64,000 nt of DNA from Streptomyces gilvus (lineage in GTDB: Bacteria > Actinomycetota > Actinomycetes > Streptomycetales > Streptomycetaceae), in the NCBI RefSeq assembly GCF_022513565.1, contig NZ_JAKWBE010000001.1:434001-498000 (forward strand). Direction: 5' to 3'. Below are positions 40,735 to 49,078 of the stretch, one piece after another; position 1 is the stretch's first letter, and each line of letters begins with the position of its first letter. Below the pieces are notes generated by a model. That model had not been told where the DNA came from. It searched no databases and saw only the letters and a list, made by a program, of their open reading frames with translations. The position numbers and the translations under genes were made by a program.

Positions 40735-41739
40735 TCAGGAGGCCTTCGCGAACACGACCCAGACCTGACCCTTCGCGAAGTCGACGGGCTTGCCGTCGTT
40801 GGTCGTGAAGTCCGTGCCGTCCGTGGCCTTGGCGCGCTTCCAGCCGACGTCGTAGGCCCTGCCGTCGCGCAGCACCTTCGCCCGGCCCGAGCCGACCGTG
40901 ACGGTGTAGGGCGTGTTGTTGCCGAGGAAGTCGTGGAAGCGGGACTGGCGCATCGTCACGTACTGCACGACGACCGTCGCCGGGGCCACCGGCTGCCCGT
41001 CGGTCGTCCTGCTGGGCGTGCCGTCCATCGCGACCAGCCAGCCGTGGCGGCTCGCGGACCAGGTGAAGGTGAAGCGGGCGGCCGGGTAGCGCACGGTGAG
41101 CGAGGTGTCCGGAGTGCCGCCGGCGGGCGCGGGGCCGTAGCGGAAGCCGTTGGTCAGCGCGCCGGGGCCGGGGGCGGTGCGCATCAGACGGGCCGGGCGC
41201 AGATAGAGGTTGTGCGGTGCGGCCCGGTCGCTGCCGCGGAAGTAGGCGTCGGACGCCTTCTCCGGCGGCTCGGCCTTCAGCGGGGCCTTGGCGATCAGCG
41301 GCAGCAGCTTGTGCTGCGCCCCGGAGAAGGCGAGCGTCGGATCGTCGTACTGGCGCAGCAGTTCCAGATCGGACTCGCGGGCGCTGCGCACCGGGCCGAC
41401 GGCCTTGGGCAGGGTGCTCGCGTACACCGCCATCAGCCGGCTCAGTCCGCCCTCGACCTGTTCGACGTAGACGACGTCGGCCTGCCGCAGCCCGGTGTGG
41501 GGGCGGGCGTCGGGGGCGTTGTCGATCTTCACGGCGAGGACGTGGCCGTGTCTGGTGGCGCTGGTGGTCGGGCTCGGGGAGGTGGGGGTGGCGCTCGGCG
41601 GTTTGGTGCGGTCGCGGTCGTCGTCCGACGTGTGCGACTGCGTGCAGCCCGCCGCGAGCGCGGCGCTTGCCATGGCGGCCAGCAGGGCCACCGTCATCGA
41701 GACGTGTCGTCCGCGCGCCCGCCGTTGCGATCTGCCCAC
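40735..41739 (-). CDS. DUF3048 (YerB-like) lipoprotein
   Basis: 334 residues. Signal peptide with a basic start, hydrophobic core VALLAAMASAALAAG and lipobox LAAGC (Cys about 32), then a Ser/Thr/Pro/Asp spacer. The DUF3048 domain follows: ARPHTGLRQADVVYVEQVEG (characteristic), then SRLMAVYASTLPKAVGPVRS and SARESDLELL; the C-terminal DUF3048_C block contains HDFLGNNTPYTV. Cell-envelope lipoprotein of unknown function. Start GTG 41739. Confidence 0.93.
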   Translation of the reverse strand: MGRSQRRARGRHVSMTVALLAAMASAALAAGCTQSHTSDDDRDRTKPPSATPTSPSPTTSATRHGHVLAVKIDNAPDARPHTGLRQADVVYVEQVEGGLSRLMAVYASTLPKAVGPVRSARESDLELLRQYDDPTLAFSGAQHKLLPLIAKAPLKAEPPEKASDAYFRGSDRAAPHNLYLRPARLMRTAPGPGALTNGFRYGPAPAGGTPDTSLTVRYPAARFTFTWSASRHGWLVAMDGTPSRTTDGQPVAPATVVVQYVTMRQSRFHDFLGNNTPYTVTVGSGRAKVLRDGRAYDVGWKRAKATDGTDFTTNDGKPVDFAKGQVWVVFAKAS

Positions 41740-41949
41740 TGTGGCCCCGCATCCCGTGTCAGTGATTGTGCGTTTATAGGTTCATTGGTGGCCATACCCG
41801 CTCGGTTCTGGTTGCGCGCGTCGGGATACCCCGAATGATTCCGAACGACCCCGATGGGCGTACCGGGCGGCGCTTCGGCGGAGAGGGTCCGGGTACTCGG
41901 GCTGTCCATGCCACCGGAGACCCCTACGCGACGGAGGGAGCCCCACGCG

Positions 41950-43140
41950 ATGAAGGCTGTGACCTGGCAGGGCAAGCGGGACGTACGGGTGGAGGACGTG
42001 CCCGATCCGAAGATCCAGGAGCCGACCGACGCGATCATCCGCATCACGTCCTCCGGTCTGTGCGGCTCCGATCTGCATCTGTACGAGGTGCTCACCCCGT
42101 TCATGACACCGGGCGACATCCTCGGACACGAACCGATGGGCATCGTCGAGGAGGTCGGCCCCGGGGTGCCGGACCTGGCCGCGGGCGACCGGGTGGTGGT
42201 GCCGTTCCAGATCGCCTGCGGCAACTGCTGGATGTGCCTGACCGGGCTGCCCACCCAGTGCGAGACCACCCAGGTCACCAGCGAGGGCATGGGTGCCGCG
42301 CTGTTCGGCTACACCCGGCTCTACGGCGCCGTCCCGGGCGCCCAGGCCGAGTACCTGCGGGTCCCGCAGGCCCAGTTCGGACCGATCAAGGTCCCCGAGG
42401 GCCCGCCCGACGACCGCTTCGTCTACCTCTCCGACGTGTTGCCCACCGCCTGGCAGGCGGTCGAGTACGCGAGCATCCCGAAGGGCGGCAGCGTCGCCGT
42501 GCTGGGCCTCGGACCCATCGGCGACATGGCCTGCCGGGTGGCCCGGGTGCGCGGCGCCGGCCGGGTCTTCGGCGTCGACCTGGTGAGCGAGCGACTGCGC
42601 AGGGCACGCGCCAGGGGCGTGGAGACGTACGACCTGAGGCACTTCGACAACGAGAAGGAACTGGTCGAGGCGATCCGCGCCGAGACCGACGGCCGCGGCC
42701 CCGACGCGGTGATCGACGCCGTCGGCACGGAGGCCCACGGCGGCGCGGCCGCCCGGCTCGCCCAGCAGGCCTCGGCGATGCTGCCGCGCAAGATCAGCGG
42801 TCCGTTCGCCGAACGCTTCAGCGTCGACCGGCTCGCCGCCCTCCACACCGCGATCGAGCTGGTCCGCCGCGGCGGCACCATCTCCCTGACCGGCGTCTAC
42901 GGCGGCACGGCCGACCCGATGCCGATGCTCACCCTCTTCGACAAGCAGATCCAGATGCGCATGGGGCAGGCCAACGTGCGCCGCTGGAGCGACGAGATCA
43001 TGCCGTATCTCACGGACGAGGACGAGCTCGGCGTCGACGACTTCGCCACCCACCGGGTACCGCTCTCGGACGCCCCGCACGCGTACGAGATGTTCCAGAA
43101 GAAGCAGGACGGCGCCGTCAAGGTGCTGATGACGCCGTGA
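41950..43140 (+). CDS. Zinc-dependent alcohol dehydrogenase (MDR family)
   Basis: 396 residues. Catalytic zinc ligands C38 (LCGSDLH) and H60-E61 (GHEPMG); structural zinc cysteines C90, C93, C96 and C104 (CGNCWMC then C). Rossmann motif VLGLGPIGDMA. The long insert with TTQVTSEGMGAALFGYTRL is typical of the Streptomyces formaldehyde/glutathione-independent-like medium-chain dehydrogenases. Substrate not deducible. Start ATG 41950 behind GGAGGGAG. Confidence 0.93.
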   Translation: MKAVTWQGKRDVRVEDVPDPKIQEPTDAIIRITSSGLCGSDLHLYEVLTPFMTPGDILGHEPMGIVEEVGPGVPDLAAGDRVVVPFQIACGNCWMCLTGLPTQCETTQVTSEGMGAALFGYTRLYGAVPGAQAEYLRVPQAQFGPIKVPEGPPDDRFVYLSDVLPTAWQAVEYASIPKGGSVAVLGLGPIGDMACRVARVRGAGRVFGVDLVSERLRRARARGVETYDLRHFDNEKELVEAIRAETDGRGPDAVIDAVGTEAHGGAAARLAQQASAMLPRKISGPFAERFSVDRLAALHTAIELVRRGGTISLTGVYGGTADPMPMLTLFDKQIQMRMGQANVRRWSDEIMPYLTDEDELGVDDFATHRVPLSDAPHAYEMFQKKQDGAVKVLMTP

Positions 43141-43141
43141 C

Positions 43142-44212
43142 TCAGCCGGGGGAGCCGAGGATCTCGTCCAGGTCATAGCGCACCGGCTCCTCCAACTGCG
43201 CGTAGGTGCAGCTCTCCGGCGTACGGTCCGGCCGCCAGCGGCGGAACCGGGCCGTGTGCCGGAAGCGCGCCCCGTTCTCCATGTGGTCGTACGCCACCTC
43301 GGCCACCCGTTCCGGCCGCAGCGGCACCCACGACAGGTCCTTCTTGCCCGACCAGCGGCTCGGCGCCCCCGGCAGCCGGGCCGTCTCGTGCGCCGCCTCG
43401 TCCGACCAGGCCGCCCACGGGTGCCCCGCCACGTCGTCCATCCGCAGCGGCTCCAGCTCCTCGACCAGCTCGGCCCGCCGCTTCATCGCGAACGCGGCCG
43501 ACACGCCCACGTGCTGCAGCCGGCCCCCGTCGTCGTACAGCCCCAGCAGCAGTGAGCCGACGACCGGGCCGCTCTTGTGGAAGCGGTAGCCCGCGACGAC
43601 GACGTCCGCGGTGCGCTCGTGCTTGATCTTGAACATGACGCGTTCGTCCTGGCGGTAGCGCAGGGTGAGCGGCTTGGCGATGACACCGTCCAGTCCGGCC
43701 CCCTCGTACTCCTCGAACCATCCCCGCGCCACCTCGATGTCGGTCGTCGCCGGCGCGAGATGGACCGGCGCGGTGACCCCCGCCAGCGCCCGGGTCAGCA
43801 GCGCCCGCCGTTCGGTCAGCTCCACGCCCGTCAGCGCCTCGTCCGCGAGCGCCAGGACGTCGAAGGCGACGAAGGAGGCCGGGGTCTTCTCGGCGAGCAT
43901 CCGCACCCGGGAGTCGGCCGGGTGGATGCGCTCGGTCAGCGCGTCGAAGTCGAGCCGCCCCTCCCGGGCGATCACGATCTCCCCGTCCAGCACGCACCGC
44001 TTCGGCAGCCGCTCCTTCAACGCCTCCACCAGCTCCGGAAAGTACCTGGTCAGCGGTTTGCCGGTACGGCTGCCGAGCTCGACCTCGTCGCCGTCGCGGA
44101 ACACGATCGCCCGGAACCCGTCCCACTTGGCCTCGTACTGCATGCCCGGCGGGATCTTCGCCACCGGCTTGGCGAGCATCGGCTTCACGGGCGGCATCAC
44201 GGGCAGGTCCAT
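43142..44212 (-). CDS. ligC: ATP-dependent DNA ligase, LigC type
   Basis: 356 residues, a stand-alone ATP-dependent ligase. Motif I YEAKWDGFRA with adenylated Lys29; motif III-like FVAFDVLALAD; motif IV GLDGVIAKP; motif V FKIKHERTADVVVAG; and an OB-fold C-terminus (GLYDDGGRLQHVGVSAAFAM, then TARFRRWRPD). LigC enzymes act in short-patch repair and support end joining. Divergent by 74 bp from the LigD-type polymerase, a common actinobacterial end-joining pair. Ends 2 bp after the dehydrogenase stop. Confidence 0.93.
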   Translation of the reverse strand: MDLPVMPPVKPMLAKPVAKIPPGMQYEAKWDGFRAIVFRDGDEVELGSRTGKPLTRYFPELVEALKERLPKRCVLDGEIVIAREGRLDFDALTERIHPADSRVRMLAEKTPASFVAFDVLALADEALTGVELTERRALLTRALAGVTAPVHLAPATTDIEVARGWFEEYEGAGLDGVIAKPLTLRYRQDERVMFKIKHERTADVVVAGYRFHKSGPVVGSLLLGLYDDGGRLQHVGVSAAFAMKRRAELVEELEPLRMDDVAGHPWAAWSDEAAHETARLPGAPSRWSGKKDLSWVPLRPERVAEVAYDHMENGARFRHTARFRRWRPDRTPESCTYAQLEEPVRYDLDEILGSPG

Positions 44213-44286
44213 GATTCCGATTCTGCGCGCATACGACGCCTCCCGCCCGGTGTGCGAGGTGTGCGCGGTGCGCCTACCGTGGCCGC

Positions 44287-45312
44287 ATGGGCGAAGCGGT
44301 GGAACTTCAGGCGGGCGGCCGCACGGTCCGGCTCTCCAGCCCGGACAAGATCTTCTTCCCCGAGCGCGGCTTCACCAAGCTGGACCTCGCCCGGTACTAC
44401 ATCGCCGTCGGCCCCGGCATCCTGCGCGCCCTGCGCGACCGCCCCACCACCCTGGAGCGCTACCCGGACGGGGTGACGGGCGAGAACTTCTTCCAGAAGC
44501 GGGCGCCGAAGAACATGCCCGACTGGATCCCCACCGCCCACATCACCTTTCCCAGCGGCCGCAGCGCCGACGAGATGTGCCCCACTGAGGAGGCCGCCGT
44601 GCTGTGGGCCGCCCAGTTCGGCACGCTCACCTTCCACCCCTGGCCGGTCCGCCGCGACGACGTCGACCGCCCCGACGAACTGCGCATCGACCTCGACCCG
44701 CAGCCCGGCACCGACTACGACGACGCCGCCCGCGCCGCCCACGAACTGCGCGCCGTCCTCGACGAGTTCGGCGGGCTGAGGGGCTTCCCGAAGACCTCCG
44801 GGGGACGCGGACTGCACGTCTTCGTGCCGATCGAACCGCGCTGGACCTTCACCCAGGTACGCCGTGCCGCCATCGCGGTGGGCCGGGAGATGGAACGCCG
44901 GATGCCGGACCACGTGACGATCAAGTGGTGGAAGGAGGAGCGGGGCGAGAAGATCTTCATCGACTACAACCAGACCGCCCGCGACCGCACCATCGCCTCC
45001 GCCTACTCCGTGCGGCCCCGCCCGCACGCCCCCGTGTCGGCGCCCCTGCGCTGGGACGAGGTCGGCGTCGCGCATCCACGGGACTTCGACATCGCGACCA
45101 TGCCCGCGCGCTTCGCCGAACTCGGCGACGTGCACGCCGACATGGACGACCACCGCTACTCCCTGGAGGCGCTGCTGGAGCTGGCGCGCAGGGACGAGCA
45201 CGAGCACGGGCTCGGCGACCTCCCGTACCCGCCCGAGTACCCCAAGATGCCGGGCGAGCCCAAGCGGGTTCAGCCGAGCCGGGCCAGGAAGGACGGGCCT
45301 GGGGGTGCCTGA
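44287..45312 (+). CDS. LigD-type end-joining polymerase/primase domain protein
   Basis: 341 residues of the archaeo-eukaryotic primase-like polymerase domain of LigD, here stand-alone. Catalytic Asp pair D135 and D137 in RIDLDPQPG; nucleotide-binding KTSGGRGLHVFVP (169-181); DYNQTARDRTIASAYS near the C-terminus. It fills gaps at broken ends with nucleotides (often ribonucleotides) during Ku-dependent joining. No ligase or nuclease domain is fused, so it probably cooperates with LigC. Start ATG 44287. Confidence 0.94.
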   Translation: MGEAVELQAGGRTVRLSSPDKIFFPERGFTKLDLARYYIAVGPGILRALRDRPTTLERYPDGVTGENFFQKRAPKNMPDWIPTAHITFPSGRSADEMCPTEEAAVLWAAQFGTLTFHPWPVRRDDVDRPDELRIDLDPQPGTDYDDAARAAHELRAVLDEFGGLRGFPKTSGGRGLHVFVPIEPRWTFTQVRRAAIAVGREMERRMPDHVTIKWWKEERGEKIFIDYNQTARDRTIASAYSVRPRPHAPVSAPLRWDEVGVAHPRDFDIATMPARFAELGDVHADMDDHRYSLEALLELARRDEHEHGLGDLPYPPEYPKMPGEPKRVQPSRARKDGPGGA

Positions 45313-45351
45313 AGGCGCTCGCGTGCAGGCCCGCTGACCGATCATGGACGG

Positions 45352-46287
45352 GTGACGCTGCTCCTGACACACGGTGACCTGCGGACCCTCTTGGACGTCG
45401 ACGACTGCCTCGACGCGCTGCGGGAGGGATTCCGCATCTCGGCCGCCGTGCCGGTGGCCGGCCGGCGGGTGCGGACCGATCTGCCGTTCCCGGGGACGGC
45501 CACCGCGCTGCTTCCCGGCCTGCTGCCCGGCGTCGAGGCGTACACGGTGAAGGTCAACGCCAAGTTCCCGGGCGCGCGACCGGCCCTGCGCGGGGTGATC
45601 TGCCTGCACAGCGGCGCGGACGGCGAACTGCTCGCGCTGCTGGACTCCGCCACGGTGACGGCCTGGCGCACCGGGCTGGCGGCGGCCCTGGGCACACACC
45701 TCCTCGCCGGGCACGGCGCGGCGACCGGGGTGATCGGGGCGGGCGCGCAGGCCGAGCTGATGCTGCGGGGGCTGGTGGCGCTACGGGGCCCGGGCGCGCT
45801 GGTCGTCCATGACACGGACGGCGGGCGGGCGGCGGAGTTCGCCGCGCGGCACGGGGGACGGGTGCTGGGATCGGCGGCGGAGGTCGCCGCGGCCGCCGAT
45901 GTCGTCCTGCTGGCGACCTGGTCGCGGGAGCCGTTGTTCGGATTGGCGGACACGCGGGCCGGGCAGCACTTCACGAGCCTGGGCGTGGACGAACCCGGCA
46001 AGCGGGAGCTGGCGGCCGATCTGCTGGAGGCGGCGCTGCTGGTCGTCGACGACCGTGAACTGGCGGCGGAGGCGGGCGTGGTGGCGTCCTCCGGGCTCCC
46101 GGCCACGGCGGTGGCGGCGACGCTGGGCGAGGTGATCCGCGCAGAGCACCCCGGCCGGACGAGCGCCGAGGAGCGGACCGTGTACGCGCCGGTGGGTCTG
46201 CCCTGGCAGGACCTGGCACTGGCGTGGGCGGCGTACCGGCGGGCCGAGCGGGAGGGAGTCGGGCGGCGGATCGACCTGCTGGCGTGA
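45352..46287 (+). CDS. Ornithine cyclodeaminase / mu-crystallin family protein
   Basis: 311 residues. NAD-binding GVIGAGAQAELMLRGL (about 122-138), substrate-binding KVNAKFPGARPALRG and LDSATVTAWRTGLAAA signatures of the ornithine cyclodeaminase/mu-crystallin/ketimine reductase family. Substrate may be an amino acid or cyclic imine; family members also include alanine dehydrogenases. The start is GTG 45352, 39 bp after the polymerase gene, with its own spacing. The LacI operator follows it. Confidence 0.9.
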   Translation: MTLLLTHGDLRTLLDVDDCLDALREGFRISAAVPVAGRRVRTDLPFPGTATALLPGLLPGVEAYTVKVNAKFPGARPALRGVICLHSGADGELLALLDSATVTAWRTGLAAALGTHLLAGHGAATGVIGAGAQAELMLRGLVALRGPGALVVHDTDGGRAAEFAARHGGRVLGSAAEVAAAADVVLLATWSREPLFGLADTRAGQHFTSLGVDEPGKRELAADLLEAALLVVDDRELAAEAGVVASSGLPATAVAATLGEVIRAEHPGRTSAEERTVYAPVGLPWQDLALAWAAYRRAEREGVGRRIDLLA

Positions 46288-46298
46288 GACAGATCGCC

Positions 46299-46310
46299 GA
46301 GAGCGCTCTC
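46299..46310. promoter_or_regulatory. LacI-family operator palindrome
   Basis: GAGAGCGCTCTC, a perfect 12-bp palindrome with the central CG step typical of LacI/GalR-family operators (Streptomyces CebR-like sites also carry GAGCGCTC), 57 bp upstream of the LacI gene. Suggests autorepression. Confidence 0.7.
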
Positions 46311-46367
46311 ACAGCGTTCCCCGCCCGGAGCTATCCTGATCCGCACCCGCCGATGAGGAGCCTCGAA

Positions 46368-47405
46368 GTGACCGACACAGCGCCGCGTCCCACCCTGGAG
46401 GCCGTGGCGGCCCGGGCCGGGGTGTCGCGGGCCACCGTCTCCCGGGTGGTCAACGGCGGGGACGGGGTCAGGGAACCGCTCGTCGCCCGGGTGCGCCGGG
46501 CCGTCGAGGAACTCGGCTACGTGCCGAACCAGGCCGCCCGCAGCCTGGTCACCAAGCGGCACGACGCGGTCGCCGTGGTCATCGCCGAACCGGAGACCCG
46601 CGTCTTCGCGGACCCCTTCTTCGCCCTCCAGCTCCGCGGCATCAGCAAGGAGTTGACCGCCCACGACAACCAGCTGGTCCTGCTGCTGACCGAGGGCCGC
46701 GACGACCACGCCCGCGTCGGGCGCTATCTCGCCGGCGGCCATGTCGACGGCGCGCTCGTCTTCTCGCTGCACCTCGACGACCCGCTGCCGGGCCTGATCC
46801 AGCACGCGGGGGTGCCGACCGTGTTCGGCGGGCGCCCCGGCTGGAGCGACGGTCGCGGCGGGGCGCTGTACGTCGACAGCGACAACCGGGGCGGTGCCCG
46901 GGAGGCCGTACGTCACCTCGCCGCCCTCGGCCGCACCCGGATCGCGCACATCACCGGCCCCCTCGACCAGACCTCCGCGGCGGACCGGCTGGACGGCTTC
47001 CGGGACGTCATGGGCGACAGCGATCCGGGGCTGGTCGTGGAGAGCGACTTCACCCCGGCCGGCGGGGAACGGGCGATGAGGGAACTCCTGGACCGGCACC
47101 CCGACGTGGACGCCGTGTTCGCCGCGAACGACCTCACCGCCGCCGGTGCCCTGCGGGTGCTGCGCGAGCGGGGGCGGCGGGTGCCCGAGGACGTCGCCGT
47201 GATCGGCTTCGACGACATGGTGCCGGTCGCCGAGCAGACCGACCCACCGCTGACGACGGTCCGTCAGGACATCGAGGAGATGGGGCGGTTGATGGCGCGG
47301 CTGCTGTTGCGCCGGCTCGGCGACAAGGGGGCCGAGGCGGGCGGCGCGGGCACGCCGTCCAGTGTCGTACTGCCGACGACACTGGTACGGCGGGCCTCGG
47401 CCTAG
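46368..47405 (+). CDS. LacI-family transcriptional regulator
   Basis: 345 residues. HTH LEAVAARAGVSRATVSRVVN (about 9-28) and hinge helix YVPNQAARSLVTKR, then a periplasmic-binding-like sensor domain with DAVFAANDLTAAGALRVLRE and VIGFDDMVP. Effector unknown; a carbohydrate is typical. I chose GTG 46368 because GAGGAG lies 7 nt upstream; ATG 46353 is an in-frame alternative but would overlap the ribosome site. The palindrome at 46299-46310 suggests autoregulation. No sugar-uptake genes are adjacent. Confidence 0.93.
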   Translation: MTDTAPRPTLEAVAARAGVSRATVSRVVNGGDGVREPLVARVRRAVEELGYVPNQAARSLVTKRHDAVAVVIAEPETRVFADPFFALQLRGISKELTAHDNQLVLLLTEGRDDHARVGRYLAGGHVDGALVFSLHLDDPLPGLIQHAGVPTVFGGRPGWSDGRGGALYVDSDNRGGAREAVRHLAALGRTRIAHITGPLDQTSAADRLDGFRDVMGDSDPGLVVESDFTPAGGERAMRELLDRHPDVDAVFAANDLTAAGALRVLRERGRRVPEDVAVIGFDDMVPVAEQTDPPLTTVRQDIEEMGRLMARLLLRRLGDKGAEAGGAGTPSSVVLPTTLVRRASA

Positions 47406-47470
47406 GCGCTCCCGTCGCAGGACCGGCCCTTGTTCCGCGCTCCTTGTTCTGCGCCCTTGTCGTGCGCCCC

Positions 47471-48256
47471 TTACCCCTGCGGCGGAGCGCTCCTGATGAC
47501 GGCGAAGCGGGCGCCGTACGGGTCGGCGAGCTTGGCGAAGCGGCCCACGCCCTCGATGTCCGTGGCGGGCAGGCGGACCGTGCCGCCCAGTCGCTCGGCC
47601 TCGGCGACCGTGGCGTCCGTGTCGGCGACCTCGAAGTACGGCAGCCAGTAGGCGCTGTCCTCGGACGGGTCGTCGGCCAGCGGCACGAGCCCGCCGAACA
47701 TCGAGTCCTCGCCGCCCCCCGCGGGGTTGATCGTGGTGTACGTGCCGCCCGGGAAGGGCACCGCCGCCGTCTCCAGGCCGAGCGTCTCGTGGTAGAACCA
47801 GGCCGCCGCCGCGATGTCCGGGGTGTACAGCTCGACCCAGGACAGGGAACCGGTCTCGTTCGCCCGGTCGATGCCCTTGGTGCGGCCCGGCTGCCAGATG
47901 CCGAACGGCACGCTCGCCTTGTCGGCCAGGATCGCCATGTGGCCCTCGCCCATCACGTCCATGGGCTGCATCAGGACGCTGCCGTGCGCCTGCTCGGCGG
48001 CCTTGGCCGTGGCCTCGGCGTCCGCGCTCTGGAAGTAGACGGTCCAGGAGGGCGGGCCCTGCTCGGGCGTGGTCTGCATGCCGCCGGCCACGGTCTTCCC
48101 GTCGAGCTGGAAGAAGCCGTAACCGCCGGCGTCCGGTCCCGCCGACTGGAACGTCCAGCCGAACAGACCGCCGTAGAAGGAAGTGGCGCCGCCGATGTCG
48201 GAGGTACCGACGTCGATCCAGTTGGGAGCGCCGTTGACGAAACGGGTGGTGAGCAT
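47471..48256 (-). CDS. Two-domain VOC (glyoxalase/dioxygenase fold) protein
   Basis: 261 residues with two VOC modules: PNWIDVGTSDIGGATSFYGG at the start of the first (about 11-30) and LSWVELYTPDIAAAAWFYHE at the start of the second (about 138-157). Each continues with a beta-alpha-beta pair and YFEVADTDATV. Such proteins are often called glyoxalase or hydroxylase-like; metal ligands are not clearly His/Glu, so activity is uncertain. Start ATG 48256 behind GGAGG. Confidence 0.92.
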   Translation of the reverse strand: MLTTRFVNGAPNWIDVGTSDIGGATSFYGGLFGWTFQSAGPDAGGYGFFQLDGKTVAGGMQTTPEQGPPSWTVYFQSADAEATAKAAEQAHGSVLMQPMDVMGEGHMAILADKASVPFGIWQPGRTKGIDRANETGSLSWVELYTPDIAAAAWFYHETLGLETAAVPFPGGTYTTINPAGGGEDSMFGGLVPLADDPSEDSAYWLPYFEVADTDATVAEAERLGGTVRLPATDIEGVGRFAKLADPYGARFAVIRSAPPQG

Positions 48257-48525
48257 GTCGCCCTCCTCGGAAGGGTCCCGTTCTCTGCTCTGCCGAGTCT
48301 TGCACCGCCCACTGACAACGCGCTGCCGGAGCCACGCGGAGGACCGGAGACGTGAGGGAGTGACCGTGGGTCACCGGTGTCGGCCGTACGGTTTCGGCGC
48401 CGTTCCGCGCGCCGCCGTGCGCCGCGTGGTGCGCACACGTCACCATCGGGTGGCCGGGGGCCGTGAACGGCGTCATTGATCCCGCGTTGATCGAACGTTT
48501 TTCGCCGCCCGGCACGATCCCGTCC

Positions 48526-48774
48526 ATGCACATCGACACGATCATCCCGGCCGACCTCGACTGGCAGGCCCAGGCGCTGTGCGCGCAGACCGGGGCGGAC
48601 TTCTTCTTCCCCGAGCCGGGCAGCTCGGTACGCGAGGCGAAGCGCATCTGCGGCATGTGCGAGATGCGCCCGGCCTGCCTGGAGTACGCCCTGCGCAACG
48701 ACGAGCGGTTCGGTGTCTGGGGCGGGCTGTCGGAGAAGGAGCGGCTGGAGCTCAGGCGGCACGGAAATCAGTGA
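48526..48774 (+). CDS. wblJ: WhiB-family iron-sulfur transcription factor
   Basis: 82 residues. Four conserved cysteines C19, C42, C45 and C51 (CGMCEMRPAC) bind a [4Fe-4S] cluster; the GVWGG turn is at 63-67 and a basic C-terminus (ERLELRRHGN) contacts DNA. WhiB-like proteins bind the principal sigma factor and act in development, redox or antibiotic responses. The symbol is tentative, from the remembered gene order. I start at ATG 48526, because upstream in-frame GTG 48463 would add an atypical leader. It lies 40 bp before the tRNA-like array. Confidence 0.88.
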   Translation: MHIDTIIPADLDWQAQALCAQTGADFFFPEPGSSVREAKRICGMCEMRPACLEYALRNDERFGVWGGLSEKERLELRRHGNQ

Positions 48775-48813
48775 GCCGCCGGGGCGGGGGAGCGGTTACG
48801 ATCCGGGGGCGCA

Positions 48814-48888
48814 CCCGGGCGTAGCGCAGAGGCAGGCGCACCCGCCTTGCCCAGGCGGAAGACATCGGTTCGAATCCGATCCCCGGGC
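48814..48888 (+). tRNA. Atypical tRNA 1 of 3 (anticodon GCC, Gly?)
   Basis: Cloverleaf by eye: acceptor CCCGGG (48814-48819) pairs with 48882-48887, a bulged C820, then G821-C881. D-stem GCGC (48824-48827) pairs with 48836-48839 around the loop AGAGGCAG. Anticodon stem CCGCC/GGCGG with loop TTGCCCA (48847-48853; anticodon GCC, but an unusual C37). T-arm ATCGG-TTCGAAT-CCGAT. No CCA encoded. Bulged acceptor and C37 make charging doubtful. Confidence 0.7.
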
Positions 48889-48895
48889 TGCGTGC

Positions 48896-48967
48896 GGCCC
48901 TGTAGAGCAGAGGCAGACTCGCCACCTCATCAGGGTGGATACGCCGGTTCGAATCCGGCCGGGGCCG
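48896..48967 (+). tRNA. Atypical tRNA 2 of 3 (loop TCATCAG, nominal anticodon ATC)
   Basis: A clean seven-pair acceptor GGCCCTG (48896-48902) with CGGGGCC (48960-48966). T8-A9; three-pair D-stem GAG/CTC (48905-48907, 48918-48920); anticodon stem CCACC/GGTGG; loop TCATCAG at 48927-48933; T-arm GCCGG-TTCGAAT-CCGGC. Position 33 is C, not the near-universal T, and the nominal anticodon is ATC. Decoding identity is uncertain. Confidence 0.7.
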
Positions 48968-48978
48968 CGACCGCACAG

Positions 48979-49050
48979 GGGGCGGTAGCGCAGAGGCAGG
49001 CGCACCTTCATGGCATGAAGGACACGCCGGTTCGAATCCGGCCCTCCCCA
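48979..49050 (+). tRNA. Atypical tRNA 3 of 3 (anticodon GGC, Ala?)
   Basis: Acceptor GGGGCGG (48979-48985) pairs with 49043-49049, with one C-T mismatch at the fifth pair. D-stem GCGC/GCGC (48988-48991, 49000-49003) around AGAGGCAG; anticodon stem CCTTC/GAAGG with loop ATGGCAT (anticodon GGC, T33); T-arm GCCGG-TTCGAAT-CCGGC. It lacks the G3-U70 pair that AlaRS normally recognises. No CCA encoded. Confidence 0.7.
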
Positions 49051-49078
49051 CGGCACGGCACGAACGGGGGCGGGATCC

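Noticed and set aside
47406..47470. Imperfect CCTTGT-x-x-x-GCGC triplicate between the LacI and VOC genes
   Set aside because: Three loose copies in 65 bp without symmetry; likely chance or a weak terminator, not supported.
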